From Liolophura sinensis (Eukaryota; Mollusca; Polyplacophora; Chitonida; Chitonidae), in contig NC_088295.1 in NCBI RefSeq assembly GCF_032854445.1, positions 88,768,644 to 88,832,643 of the forward strand: a DNA stretch of 64,000 nucleotides, read 5' to 3'. The translations under genes and the position numbers were made by a program. The notes beneath the pieces are model-generated. The model made no database searches. It was not told where the DNA came from and worked only from the letters and a program-made list of their open reading frames with translations. This document shows positions 30,201-35,952 of this stretch, piece by piece (position 1 is the first letter of the stretch; the number at the start of each line of letters is the position of its first letter).

Positions 30201-30560
30201 TACACTCATGTTATTACGTTTAAGATAAAAATGAGATACGTTTGAAGAACATGTAGCTACTTGTTAAAATTATGAGATTGATTAACATATTTTAGGCCTG
30301 TCAGTGTTCGCTAACAGAAGTATAGAATTCTCTAGTACGTAGAAAATGTACCATATGAGATATGACATTGTAGATAAAGAATTTTTAATTTGGTGTATGT
30401 AAATTTGGGGACCCTAAGGACTTGATTGGTTTTCTGGCTTGACAATCATCTAAAAATAAGTGTGGTAGGTGATATTTCATTGGACTTTTATTGCCTTGAT
30501 TGTTTCAGGTTTGATTTGCTGCCCGAAGATGGTGACAAGACTGGAGAGAGTGAGGTGTAG
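3216..30560 (+). CDS. Esyt2: Extended synaptotagmin (E-Syt), 3' part, 18 exons
   Basis: E-Syts are ER-anchored proteins that tether the ER to the plasma membrane and move glycerolipids through their SMP domain; the C2 domains bind membranes, partly under Ca2+ control. Eighteen exons join with matching phases into 641 codons plus TAG. In window-local numbering the C-terminal SMP part is about 1-137, C2A 138-270, C2B 280-404, a Ser/Ala/Glu-rich linker 405-500 and C2C 505-641. C2A keeps the acidic loop residues ([17 protein letters not shown]). C2B lacks them (AEPCPF where SDPY would be), and C2C keeps SDPY plus a basic stretch ([10 protein letters not shown]), as in vertebrate E-Syt2-type proteins. 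The N-terminal hairpin and first SMP exons are not in the window. Three C2 domains favour an E-Syt2/3-like or single invertebrate E-Syt over five-C2 E-Syt1. The family call is firm; the paralogue number is an inference. Confidence 0.93.
3660..3726 (+). CDS. Esyt2: E-Syt exon 2 (SMP domain)
   Basis: Acceptor TTCCAG, donor GTTTGT (weaker than consensus). It continues the split valine codon and encodes [20 protein letters not shown] followed by LS. The frame stays open past the donor, but homology (KDLS joined to LRGTMRV) fixes the boundary. Confidence 0.88.
3829..3955 (+). mobile_element. SINE 3' fragment in E-Syt intron 2
   Basis: Contains the 3' half of the tRNA-derived SINE: CCTGCAGATGGTC, CATATAAGTGAAATATTGTT, then the AATGAATAAAT tail. 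The tRNA-like head is missing, as in a 5'-truncated copy. Confidence 0.75.
4163..4252 (+). CDS. Esyt2: E-Syt exon 3 (SMP domain)
   Basis: Thirty in-phase codons between GTTGACAG and GTAAGT. It contains [20 protein letters not shown], which matches the highly conserved G-MRV-L-PLIG-MPLVG motif of E-Syt SMP domains. Confidence 0.93.
4548..4603 (+). CDS. Esyt2: E-Syt exon 4 (SMP domain)
   Basis: Acceptor TTTTCAG, donor GTGAGT. Encodes [18 protein letters not shown], equivalent to the E-Syt segment ending LLDIPGL. Confidence 0.92.
4932..5052 (+). CDS. Esyt2: E-Syt exon 5 (end of SMP, link to C2A)
   Basis: Acceptor TTGTTTCAG, donor GTAAGA. Encodes the end of the SMP domain, including [12 protein letters not shown] and LRYPLPH, the stretch just before C2A in the family. 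Confidence 0.93.
5193..5375. mobile_element. MITE-like element, 183 bp, ~44-bp terminal inverted repeats
   Basis: The left end (CTATGAGAGATACGAGTTCT) and the right end (5332-5375) are imperfect reverse complements over about 44 bp, ending in GAGGGCGCTT / GAGCGCCCTC. No coding capacity. A related copy in opposite orientation is at about 39935-40125. No clear target-site duplication seen. Confidence 0.72.
5574..5676 (+). CDS. Esyt2: E-Syt exon 6 (start of C2A)
   Basis: Acceptor TTTTTCAACAG, donor GTATTT. Starts [17 protein letters not shown] and includes [11 protein letters not shown], the Ca2+-binding loop 1 region of C2A. The downstream intron holds the 35-bp array. Confidence 0.93.
5808..7374. 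repeat. Minisatellite, 35-bp unit, ~45 copies
   Basis: Head-to-tail units with AATCATGAGATACCTTACTA then CTGTCTCACACACC. Variants alternate CACACC, CACAAC and CACCCAG, so several subfamilies have spread within the array. It lies in E-Syt intron 6, inside the C2A coding region. Confidence 0.96.
7400..7597 (+). mobile_element. SINE-like remnant, second family
   Basis: A B-box-like GGTTTCGATTCC near 7410 is followed by about 150 bp of unique body and a 3' end with AAAGGTGAAAAAATTG and TCAAATAAATAAATA. The 3' body resembles 57330-57395. A tRNA-derived SINE remnant is the best guess; it differs from the main SINE family here. Confidence 0.45.
7658..7728 (+). CDS. Esyt2: E-Syt exon 7 (C2A)
   Basis: Acceptor TATACAG, donor GTATGT. 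Encodes [20 protein letters not shown] then QVFE, the C2 strand with the P-WN signature. Confidence 0.92.
7948..8033 (+). CDS. Esyt2: E-Syt exon 8 (C2A, Ca2+ loop 3)
   Basis: Acceptor CTTTCAG, donor GTGAGT. It carries [14 protein letters not shown], the acidic third loop that coordinates Ca2+ in C2A. A reversed SINE tail begins about 8 bp after the donor. Confidence 0.93.
8041..8136 (-). mobile_element. SINE 3' fragment, reversed, next to exon 8 donor
   Basis: TTTATTTATTTATTTATTCA, then ACTCAAGAATATT and AGCATTATGGTGGGAGGA, is the reverse complement of the SINE tail and 3' body seen at 18151-18413. It starts about 8 bp after the E-Syt exon 8 donor. Confidence 0.72.
8395..8443 (+). CDS. Esyt2: E-Syt exon 9 (C2A)
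   Basis: A 49-bp exon between TTTTCAG and GTAAGT encoding [16 protein letters not shown]. Its phase joins exons 8 and 10 exactly. Confidence 0.9.
8886..8975 (+). CDS. Esyt2: E-Syt exon 10 (end of C2A)
   Basis: Acceptor TTATTCAG, donor GTGGGT. Encodes [19 protein letters not shown] and a short tail; W-L-V-G-LHL--EWL is the usual end of E-Syt C2A. Confidence 0.93.
9346..15950. repeat. 6.6-kb minisatellite, 25-bp unit, with higher-order duplication
   Basis: Basic unit of 25 bp built around CTTCCCCTGTACACCATCAG. A second subfamily has CTGAACAACATCAG in place of CTGTACACCATCAG, and the two often alternate as 75-bp trimers. Copies at the 5' edge (9346-9600) are diverged. Unusual non-repeat landmarks such as CTTCTGAAAAATGTTAG recur at 11525, 13823 and 15071. 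The array occupies most of E-Syt intron 10. Short open frames in it are artefacts. Confidence 0.97.
9693..14288. repeat. 2298-bp tandem duplication inside the 25-bp array
   Basis: Landmarks repeat at a constant offset of 2298 bp: CTGTTCGCC at 9781 and 12079, AATTTCCCCTGTACACC at 9723 and 12021, CTTCTGAAAAATG at 11525 and 13823. The two copies (about 9693-11990 and 11991-14288) differ at only a few positions by eye. Copies diverge again near 14293. A shorter related block follows to about 15300. Confidence 0.85.
15951..17885. other. Intron 10 sequence, no gene seen
   Basis: Unique AT-rich intron DNA with T-runs. A 20-bp stretch (GTTGATTTATATTGGTTTGG) occurs twice near 17485 and 17535. No splice-bounded open frame with homology was seen. 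Confidence 0.5.
17886..18056. repeat. Minisatellite, 26-bp unit, ~6 copies
   Basis: Repeats of CTCCAGGGGTTGATATTAGG plus TCCCTG. Lies about 100 bp before a full SINE. Confidence 0.9.
18151..18413 (+). mobile_element. Full-length tRNA-derived SINE with 12-bp target-site duplication
   Basis: The head has an A-box-like TGGCTCAGTTGG and a B-box-like GAGTTCATGTCC. A conserved body (GGTCTGCCAACAACCTGCAG) and the 3' tail follow (TATAAGTGAAATATTCTTGA, then GCCAATCAAATCAAATAAA). It is flanked by identical TCTCTTTTACTG at 18139-18150 and 18414-18425, the signature of retroposition. It is the best-preserved copy in the window and serves as the reference for the others. Confidence 0.9.
18426..19140. other. 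Intron 10 end, no gene seen
   Basis: Unique intron sequence with a short duplication (TTATATGCAGCCTAACTCAG at about 18663 and 18695). It ends in the exon 11 acceptor. Confidence 0.5.
19141..19230 (+). CDS. Esyt2: E-Syt exon 11 (C2A-C2B linker, start of C2B)
   Basis: Acceptor TTTGTTATAG, donor GTGAGT. Encodes an acidic linker ([10 protein letters not shown]) then [15 protein letters not shown], the first strand of C2B. It is separated from exon 10 by a 10.2-kb intron made mostly of a 25-bp array. Confidence 0.92.
19545..20270. repeat. Minisatellite, 76-bp unit, ~9-10 copies
   Basis: Each unit has GAGGGGTCTGTTATAACT, ACACATCAGTGTTACTGTCT and AATCATTGTTGCC. Successive GAGGGGTCTG sites at 19667 and 19743 give the 76-bp period. 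Degenerate copies extend on both sides (about 19310 and 20330). Confidence 0.92.
20650..21905. repeat. Minisatellite, 78-bp unit, ~16 copies
   Basis: Each unit carries CACCATAGATATCTCATACT, CTCCTCAGTAACATCAGTCA and ACAACACCAGAGTAA. Period 78 from copies at 20722, 20800 and 20878; the first copy is 67 bp. It lies about 380 bp after the 76-bp array in the same intron. Confidence 0.95.
21906..23735. other. Intron 11 sequence, one pseudo-exon candidate
   Basis: AT-rich intron DNA. The only exon-like piece is at 22588-22623 (reported separately). Runs such as GACTGACTGACTGAC near 22278 are simple repeats. No gene seen. Confidence 0.5.
22588..22623 (+). pseudogene. Possible decayed alternative start of E-Syt exon 12
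   Basis: After a good acceptor (GCCGCTTTTAG) the in-phase reading is [11 protein letters not shown] then TGA. The true exon 12 opens [10 protein letters not shown], so both begin with x-LKK directly after the acceptor in the same phase. No donor follows. It may be a relic of a duplicated exon or chance; the evidence is thin. Confidence 0.2.
23736..23932 (-). mobile_element. SINE copy, reversed, E-Syt intron 11
   Basis: Reverse complement of the family: ATTTATTTATTTGATTGG tail, CTCAAGAATATTTCACTTAT, CAGCATTATGGTGGGAGGA, then GCAGACC-like and AAGCCAGCATGAGCTGAAC. Most of the body is present; the tRNA-like head is missing. Confidence 0.85.
24113..24262 (-). mobile_element. Diverged SINE copy, reversed
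   Basis: GATTGGTGTTTTACACCGCA, GAATATTTCACATAAAC, AACCTGGGGGAAACCCACGA and CAGGCTGCTGGCAGACCTT follow the order of the reversed SINE body. Clearly more diverged than the 23736 copy. Confidence 0.7.
24425..24586 (+). CDS. Esyt2: E-Syt exon 12 (C2B)
   Basis: Acceptor CCTCGTTGTAG, donor GTGAGT. It starts [18 protein letters not shown] and includes [16 protein letters not shown], matching TNEPVWEENFTFFIHNP of vertebrate C2B. AEPCPF replaces SDPY, so Ca2+ binding by this domain is unlikely. Confidence 0.93.
25045..26165. repeat. Minisatellite, 67-bp unit, ~16-17 copies, ending at exon 13
   Basis: Each unit carries CATATCAGATGTACCATTTT, GTTCCTACCCTAGCCCCACA and TCCATTTCCATTGACAG. Spacing of CATATCAG sites is 67-68 bp. 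The last unit ends within about 8 bp of the exon 13 acceptor (ATATTGACAG), and the unit itself contains ATTGACAG behind a pyrimidine-rich stretch. Confidence 0.95.
26174..26323 (+). CDS. Esyt2: E-Syt exon 13 (end of C2B)
   Basis: Acceptor TATATTGACAG, donor GTGAGT, fifty in-phase codons. Includes [13 protein letters not shown] and [13 protein letters not shown], the closing C2B strands. A 67-bp array ends about 8 bp upstream and a 28-bp array starts about 12 bp downstream. Confidence 0.92.
26335..27080. repeat. Minisatellite, 28-bp unit, ~26 copies, starting at exon 13 donor
   Basis: Units of CTTGTGTATAAACCAGTCAA plus TTAACTAG, with CAGATAAC and CAAATAAC variants. Starts about 12 bp after the GTGAGT donor of E-Syt exon 13. 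Confidence 0.95.
27264..27538 (+). CDS. Esyt2: E-Syt exon 14 (C2B-C2C linker)
   Basis: Acceptor TTACCAG, donor GTATGT. It encodes about 91 residues rich in Ser, Ala, Glu and Pro and probably disordered, consistent with the variable linker before the last C2 domain. It is in phase with both neighbours. It is more GC-rich than the surrounding introns, as expected for coding sequence. Confidence 0.88.
27540..28071. other. E-Syt intron 14, nothing notable
   Basis: Short AT-rich intron with a T-run near 27590 and no repeat array. Ends in CCTGTCCCTAG. Confidence 0.6.
28072..28167 (+). CDS. Esyt2: E-Syt exon 15 (start of C2C)
   Basis: Acceptor GTCCCTAG, donor GTAAGT. Encodes [20 protein letters not shown] then IHKC, equivalent to LGQIQLTIRHSSQRNKLIVV of vertebrate E-Syt2 C2C. 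Confidence 0.93.
28225..28392. repeat. Minisatellite, 30-bp unit, ~6 copies
   Basis: Units contain GCTGGAACAGCAGCTCGTTT plus GGCGGGCTGT. As 30 is divisible by 3, it leaves both strands open and creates spurious Ala/Gly-rich frames. It is GC-rich in an AT-rich intron (intron 15). Confidence 0.92.
28881..29015 (+). CDS. Esyt2: E-Syt exon 16 (C2C, basic patch)
   Basis: Acceptor AATGTTTCAG, donor GTAAGT. Encodes [20 protein letters not shown] followed by [14 protein letters not shown]. The Lys/Arg-rich segment corresponds to the surface that binds plasma-membrane phosphoinositide in this family (known for vertebrate E-Syt2/3). Confidence 0.93.
29387..29603. repeat. 51-bp tandem repeat, 4 copies, related to the SINE tail
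   Basis: Four nearly identical units with ATTATTCTAGAAGTGTGGTA then TGAAACACCAATCAAGCAAA and a short A/T tail. The order ATTCTtGAGtacgGcGTA-AAACACCAATCAAa-AAATAAATA of the SINE tail aligns along the whole unit. In E-Syt intron 16. Confidence 0.9.
29649..29804 (+). CDS. Esyt2: E-Syt exon 17 (C2C)
   Basis: Acceptor ACCTGCAG, donor GTTTGT. Encodes [20 protein letters not shown] and later [13 protein letters not shown]. Loop 3 ([11 protein letters not shown]) lacks acidic Ca2+ ligands, as in vertebrate C2C. Confidence 0.92.
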
Positions 30561-30750
30561 TTGTGTTCACTAAGTTAAAGAGTTTGGAACATGTGTCTGC
30601 TGACCAATGTCGTCACCATGTCAAGCAGCTACTTGTGAATATTATGAGATTAGTTAACATATCTAAGCTTGTTGATGTTTGCTAACAGAAATATGTAGTT
30701 CTCTAATGCATAGAAAATGTACCATATTAGATGTGACATTGTAGATAAAT
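30255..30750. repeat. ~125-bp direct repeat on both sides of the last E-Syt exon
   Basis: Segments 30255-30378 and 30627-30749 align at an offset of about 372 bp. Shared blocks are AGCTACTTGT, ATTATGAGATT, GCTAACAGAA, TAGAAAATGTACCATAT and GACATTGTAGATAAA. The first is in intron 17, the second in the 3' UTR region. Confidence 0.85.
30509..30560 (+). CDS. Esyt2: E-Syt exon 18 (C-terminus and stop)
   Basis: Acceptor TTGTTTCAG. Encodes [17 protein letters not shown] and ends in TAG at 30558-30560. The W-DL-ED motif is the normal end of C2C. Homologous ~125-bp direct repeats lie on both sides of this exon. Confidence 0.92.
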
Positions 30751-32111
30751 CGGATTGTTTATTTCTGGAGATGTTTTTACAAAAGTATATGTTATTGTTA
30801 GTAGTTTTGTTTTATAGTTGATAGACTGCTTTTCAGTGGAATGCAAAAGAAGTTTTGAGATTAGGTTGGTCCTTTATGTGTTACCAGAAGAGACACAGTT
30901 TTCTCTGTGTCTTCATGGAAGTGATGAGAGTGCCACTTTTGGCAGCCAATTCATTTAATATTAAAGGCGGTGTCCAATTAATCTTTCTCTGGAGTGTAGT
31001 AGTGCGTGATGAGTAGGTTGAAAAGTGTTTGAGATATGTCACATTCATGGCAAATAAGTACAAAAGTCTGTTCATGGCCATGTCCCCAGAATGTGTTCAC
31101 CCATTTAATCGTAGGGCAACTGTCTTGGCAACAGCGTTAAAACATAGCCTGGATGCTTTCTCCTGAGAAATGATACTTGATCGGATTACCATTGCAGTCG
31201 GTGGAGTGTTCATTCATGCTATAATGTGTTTACCAACACTTTAAAAAATGGCAGTTTTCCGACTTAAGGTCGAGCAGCGGTGATTGTGGCATATCCAAAT
31301 ATCTCTCAACTCCCTGGTCAGTGTACTCAGACTATAGCAATAGTGCAGATTTTTGCGACCAGGTGATCTGACTCAGTAGCACACAATTGCAGTTTGTGAT
31401 GACCTGTTGATTTAATAAGGAGGGTATTAGTGACTAGTGCTCATGACATCAGCAGGCTATACTCTCTGTCTCATGTACACAACTGGTATACACCGTGGTT
31501 ATGCACCATGAACATGATCAAAGTCTTCACCATGAACAAGGCTTTCTCAATGTATATGTGAAAGTCAGTTTAACTCAACCTCTTTCCATGTACTTCCATT
31601 GCAAATGTAGCTGAATTTCAGTATGTGCAAACAGTTTCATTTTCTCATTGCCTGTGTTATGAATTCTTGTGCTGTGGTCGCACAAGCTTTCGTTATGAGC
31701 TATTCAGGATTCATTTACACAAAGCTGTGTAAGCATGATTTCAGTAACAAGTATACGCATTCGTGTATTTTAGCCGTTTCCCCACGTTTCTGTTATAATA
31801 TGTATTTATTATTACTCGTCAACTCGCCCTTTTGCTTAGTTAACTTTACACAGCTACAAGATGTTCTAAGCTTTCTAGGAGCTTGACTGGTACATGGACG
31901 TTGCGTCAGTAACTGCCATTTCATCCTCTCCTTTCTGCCTTCATTTCGTGATGACATTCAGCATGTTGCTATTCATGTTGAACACAATTCATTTGTATTT
32001 CTTATGCATATCACTGAAATCAAAGGTGCTGGTTTTAACATTGCTAATGTTTTACGTTAACCTGTAAATGTGAGATACTTAATATTTTAGATGCAAAATG
32101 TTTGTTGTATT
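30561..32111. other. E-Syt 3' UTR / downstream region
   Basis: Stop-rich AT-rich sequence after the E-Syt stop codon. A weak poly(A) signal variant (ATTAAA) lies near 30961. No further E-Syt homology. The end of the transcript cannot be set from sequence alone. Confidence 0.5.
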
Positions 32112-32207
32112 TAGGAATGAATACATTTGTATTTAGGTCTGAATACATTTGTATTTAGGAATGAATACATTTGTATTTAGGAATGAATACATTTGTATTT
32201 AGGAATC
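32112..32207. repeat. Minisatellite, 22-bp unit, ~4 copies
   Basis: Repeats of GAATGAATACATTTGTATTT plus AG. Confidence 0.9.
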
Positions 32208-32673
32208 ATATACACTGTGGTTTCAAGGCAGATTTTATGTGCACATGCTGTGTGAGTTAGCTTTATTTTTCGGCATAAAGCGTCTTTGGAGAACTTTCGA
32301 GCTATTTTTTAAACTATTTAGATGTTATTCAAGGTGTTATCATGATACTTGTGATAAAAAACAACTCCTGTACATATTACTGATGCATAATCCTCATTAA
32401 GCATATCTTCTTTTTTATAAATATATACACAGCTAAGTTTTTTATTTTTACTTTGCCCATTGGCAATCTGCAATGTGATTAGCTGTTGGTTGTGTGTTGC
32501 TGGGGACAATTTTCTAACTTCAGATATATCAGTGTTCCTTTGTGCATTACTTACAAAAAACAAAAAAAAAAGAAACAAAGGTTTGGTTTGTTGAGCGTAG
32601 TGATCATTGTAGAGTAAATGAGTTTTTTTTGCATATGCATTATTACACAGCAAAGATAGATAGATATTACAAG

Positions 32674-33765
32674 TCAAGCCCAGGTGTGACTGTCACTGGG
32701 GCACACTCCTTGTGAGTTATCAAGCCCAGGTGTGACTGTCACTGGGGCTCACTCCTTGTGAATCGTCAAGCCCAGGTGTGACTGTCACTGGGGCTTACTC
32801 CTTGTGAGTCGTCAGGCCCAGGTGTGGCTTTCACTGGCGCACACTCCTTGTGTGTCGTCAGGCTTAGGTGTGACTGGCCCAGGTGTGACTGTCAATGGGG
32901 CACACTCCTTGTGAATTGTCAAGCCCAGGTGTGACTGTCACTGGGGCTTATTCCTTGTGAGTCGTCAGGCCCAGGTGTGACTGTCACTGGGGCTTACTAA
33001 TCGTCAAGCCCAGGGGTGACTGTCACTGGGGCTCACTCCTTGTGAGTCGTCAGGCCCAGGTGTGACTGTCACTGGGGCTTATTCCTTGTGTGTCGTCAGG
33101 CCCAGGTGTGACTGTCACTGGGGCTCACTCCTTGTGAGTCGTCAGGCCCAGGTGTGACTGTCACTGGGGCACACTCCTTGTGAATCGTCATGCCCAGATG
33201 TGACTGTCATTGGGGCTTATTCCTTGTGAGTCGTCAGGCCCAGGTGTGACTGTCACTGGGGCTTACTAATCGTCAAGCCCAGGGGTGACTGTCACTTGGG
33301 CTCACTCCTTGTGAGTCGTCAGGCCCAGGTGTGACTGTCACTGGGGCACACTCCTTGTGAATCGTCATGCCCAGATGTGACTGTCATTGGGGCTTATTCC
33401 TTGTGAGTCGTCAGGCCCAGGTGTGACTGTCACTGGGGCTCGCTCCTTGTGAGTCGTCAGGCCCACGTGTGACTGTCACTGGGGCTCACTCCTTGTGAGT
33501 CGTCAGGCCCATGTGTGACTGTCACTGGGGCTCACTCCTTGTGAGTCGTCAGGCCCAGGTGTGACTGTCACTGGGGCTCACTCCTTGTGAGTCGTCAGGC
33601 CCACGTGTGACTGTCACTGGGGCTCACTCCTCGTAAGTCGTCTAGCCCAGGTGTGACTGTCACTGGGGCACACTCCTTGTGAGTGGTCATGCCCAGATGT
33701 GATTGCCATTGGGGCACACTCCTTATGAATCATCACGCCAAGATCACTGGGGCACACTCCTTGTA
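32674..33765. repeat. Minisatellite, 46-bp unit, ~23 copies
   Basis: Units contain GGCCCAGGTGTGACTGTCAC then TGGGGCTCACTCCTTGTGAG and TCGTCA. Some units are shortened (GGGGCTTACTAATCGTCA), and one such block recurs near 32990 and 33260, showing local duplication. Lies downstream of the E-Syt stop. Confidence 0.95.
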
Positions 33766-34316
33766 CGTCGTTGTTCTGTGAACTGCGGTTATCATTCTTT
33801 GTTGTTTTGTTTTCATTTTGAGCCTTTGTTTCTATGAACCTATTACGTTCTTTAACAGCAGTTACTTATCTTTGTTAATGTATTTTTTTCTTTCACTGTG
33901 AACTATTTAATGCTCACATTTTCCTAGACTGTTACTCGTACTTCACAGATCTTCAACCTCACAAAGAACATGTATGGTTTTGTTGAAGTCTTGGTCAGCT
34001 AGTACATGCAACCACACTAAGGCCATGCATGGTCTTGCGGAATGTGTGGTCAACTGGTAGAAGCAACCAGGCTTGTATTGTTGTCTTGTATGTCAGGTCA
34101 GCTGGCACAAGCAACCACACTGAGGATATACTTGTTGTTAGAAGGTAGTTAAGAGGATATACCATGTAGAATCGTACAGTCAGACCATGTTAGTTGTGAA
34201 GATTAAAATACTCTGAAGTCTTTCATATAATGTATTGCCTGCCTCTGTTTATTTAGGGTGCTAAATATGTTCACTCGATATTCTCAGCCATTTATGATCT
34301 GTCTTCTCAAGATATT

Positions 34317-34322
34317 AATAAA
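34317..34322 (+). terminator. Candidate poly(A) signal AATAAA
   Basis: First canonical AATAAA noticed downstream of E-Syt, about 3.8 kb after the stop. It could end a long 3' UTR that contains the 46-bp array, or be a chance match. Confidence 0.2.
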
Positions 34323-34716
34323 AACTCATCCTGTTATGCTAGAAAGAACGTTTGGTTTGGAATATTTATGTAACATAGATTTTAAGTGCACATATGTACT
34401 TGGTAGCGCTCCAGACTCCCATAGCAAGTGAAAAGAGGGCCAAAAACTACCCCAAATAACCAGAAATTGGTGTAGACTTCTGTGTATCAGCCTTAATTCC
34501 CAGCATTGGACCAGAAATTTCTGTGTTTCCTGAGTTATGGGGGTCTTGATGGTCCACAGCGCTTGTTTAACCATTTACGTGATCTTACTTGAAGGTCATA
34601 GGAAATTACCGTTAAACCAATACAGCATACATACTGAGTTCTCTCCAGGACAGGCGACACAACTGAGTCCAGTCGCAGTAGAACACATCATTTTCTTGTA
34701 TGACGCTGCAGTGTTT

Positions 34717-34740
34717 GTGTGCTACCTATTGGTAGCACAC
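34717..34740. other. Perfect 10-bp inverted repeat (hairpin)
   Basis: GTGTGCTACC, a TATT loop, then GGTAGCACAC: a perfect stem in intergenic DNA. No surrounding gene. Could be part of a transposon remnant. Confidence 0.5.
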
Positions 34741-35187
34741 AGTATGAGCACACGTACACAAATAATTGTGAGGTAATAAAGGAAAGAACAAAAGTTCATA
34801 GTTTTGGACTGCTTTGTTACAGGCTGAAATGAGATTTTAGAGTTCCCCATTTCCTCTACCCTGGCCAAGGAACCAGATGCCTGTCAGATATCTGTAGCAA
34901 TAGTTGTAAACCCAGTGCAATATTGTTACAGTAAGACTTAAACCAAATTATAATTGGTATTAAACACCAACCAAGGAAAGAAATAAATAATAAAAGTTAA
35001 ACCAAATATTTTAGATGATTGAAAGTCAACTAATCTGTGCAGTCAGAAAAAAATTGATGTCACTGACAGCTGTGATGTACCAGTACCACTTACTAATGGC
35101 AGAGCGGGTATTCAAGGCGATGTTGTCTGAAAAGATTTGTCCGACGAGACCAGTAAATTCATTTGTGTATTTAAACATGAAGCTTAA

Positions 35188-35337
35188 ACCCAGTTGTTCA
35201 AAAGTGTATTAGCAGTGAAGTCCAGTACTAACTATAGTTTGGGCTGAAGTCCATTTAGGTTTGTATTAGGCCAGGACTGGTACTAAGAATTAAGCCTGGC
35301 TTAACTTTTAATGTACACTTTTGAAAAACTCGGCTCC
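35188..35337. mobile_element. MITE-like inverted-repeat element A
   Basis: The left end CCCAGTTGTTCAAAAGTGTA has an imperfect reverse complement at the right end (TGTACACTTTTGAAAAACTC, 35312-35331). No coding capacity. Belongs to the same family as the adjacent element at 35434. Confidence 0.6.
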
Positions 35338-35433
35338 CAGCCTAAAATCTTGATACCAGTCTCACTCTAATATAAAACAAGCCTGTATCACTTTAGTCAG
35401 GACTTAAATTATATTAGAGTGAACTTAAGTCCT

Positions 35434-35684
35434 GGGCCCGGTCGTTCAAAATTCTTCTTAATACAAAATGTAACTTTAAGTCGAGTCATCAGTTTAGCAC
35501 TTAGCCCAAAAATAATTGCTTAGCGGTATATACTAAATATGACCTACATGACCTGTAGGCCATATACATGCTGTTATATTTTGACTTTAGACAACTGCAT
35601 TGGTTGTTCAACTTGGCTAAAATTTAAATATAAAAAGTGACTTAATACCACTGTTAGCTAATACACTTTCGAACAACTGGGTCC
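35434..35684. mobile_element. MITE-like inverted-repeat element B
   Basis: Left end GGGCCCGGTCGTTCAAAATT, right end CACTTTCGAACAACTGGGTC. The right end is a near-perfect reverse complement (about 25 of 26) of the left end of element A, so the two are related and may be nested. A further hairpin (ACTCTAATATA ... TATATTAGAGT) lies between them. Confidence 0.6.
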
Positions 35685-35794
35685 AGGTTCACCTTTGATC
35701 AACTGACCCCTGAGACAACAAGGCTTTTTTTAAATCAGCCGACATCTTTGTATCACCATGTGTTACTGGCTGACTCCAACCTGAGTGTCCTATC

Positions 35795-35952
35795 AGAAGA
35801 GAATGGACCGTCGCTACCAGATAGCTAACACTACAGAAGAGAATGGACCGTCACTGCCAGATAGCTAACAATACAGAAGAGAATGGACCGTCGCTGCCAG
35901 ATAGCTAAAAATACAGAAGAGAATAGACCGTCGCTGCCAGATAGCTAACTCT
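35795..35952. repeat. 40-bp tandem repeat, 4 copies
   Basis: Units carry AGAAGAGAATGGACCGTCGC then TGCCAGATAGCTAACA. Copies begin at 35795, 35835, 35875 and 35915. Confidence 0.92.
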
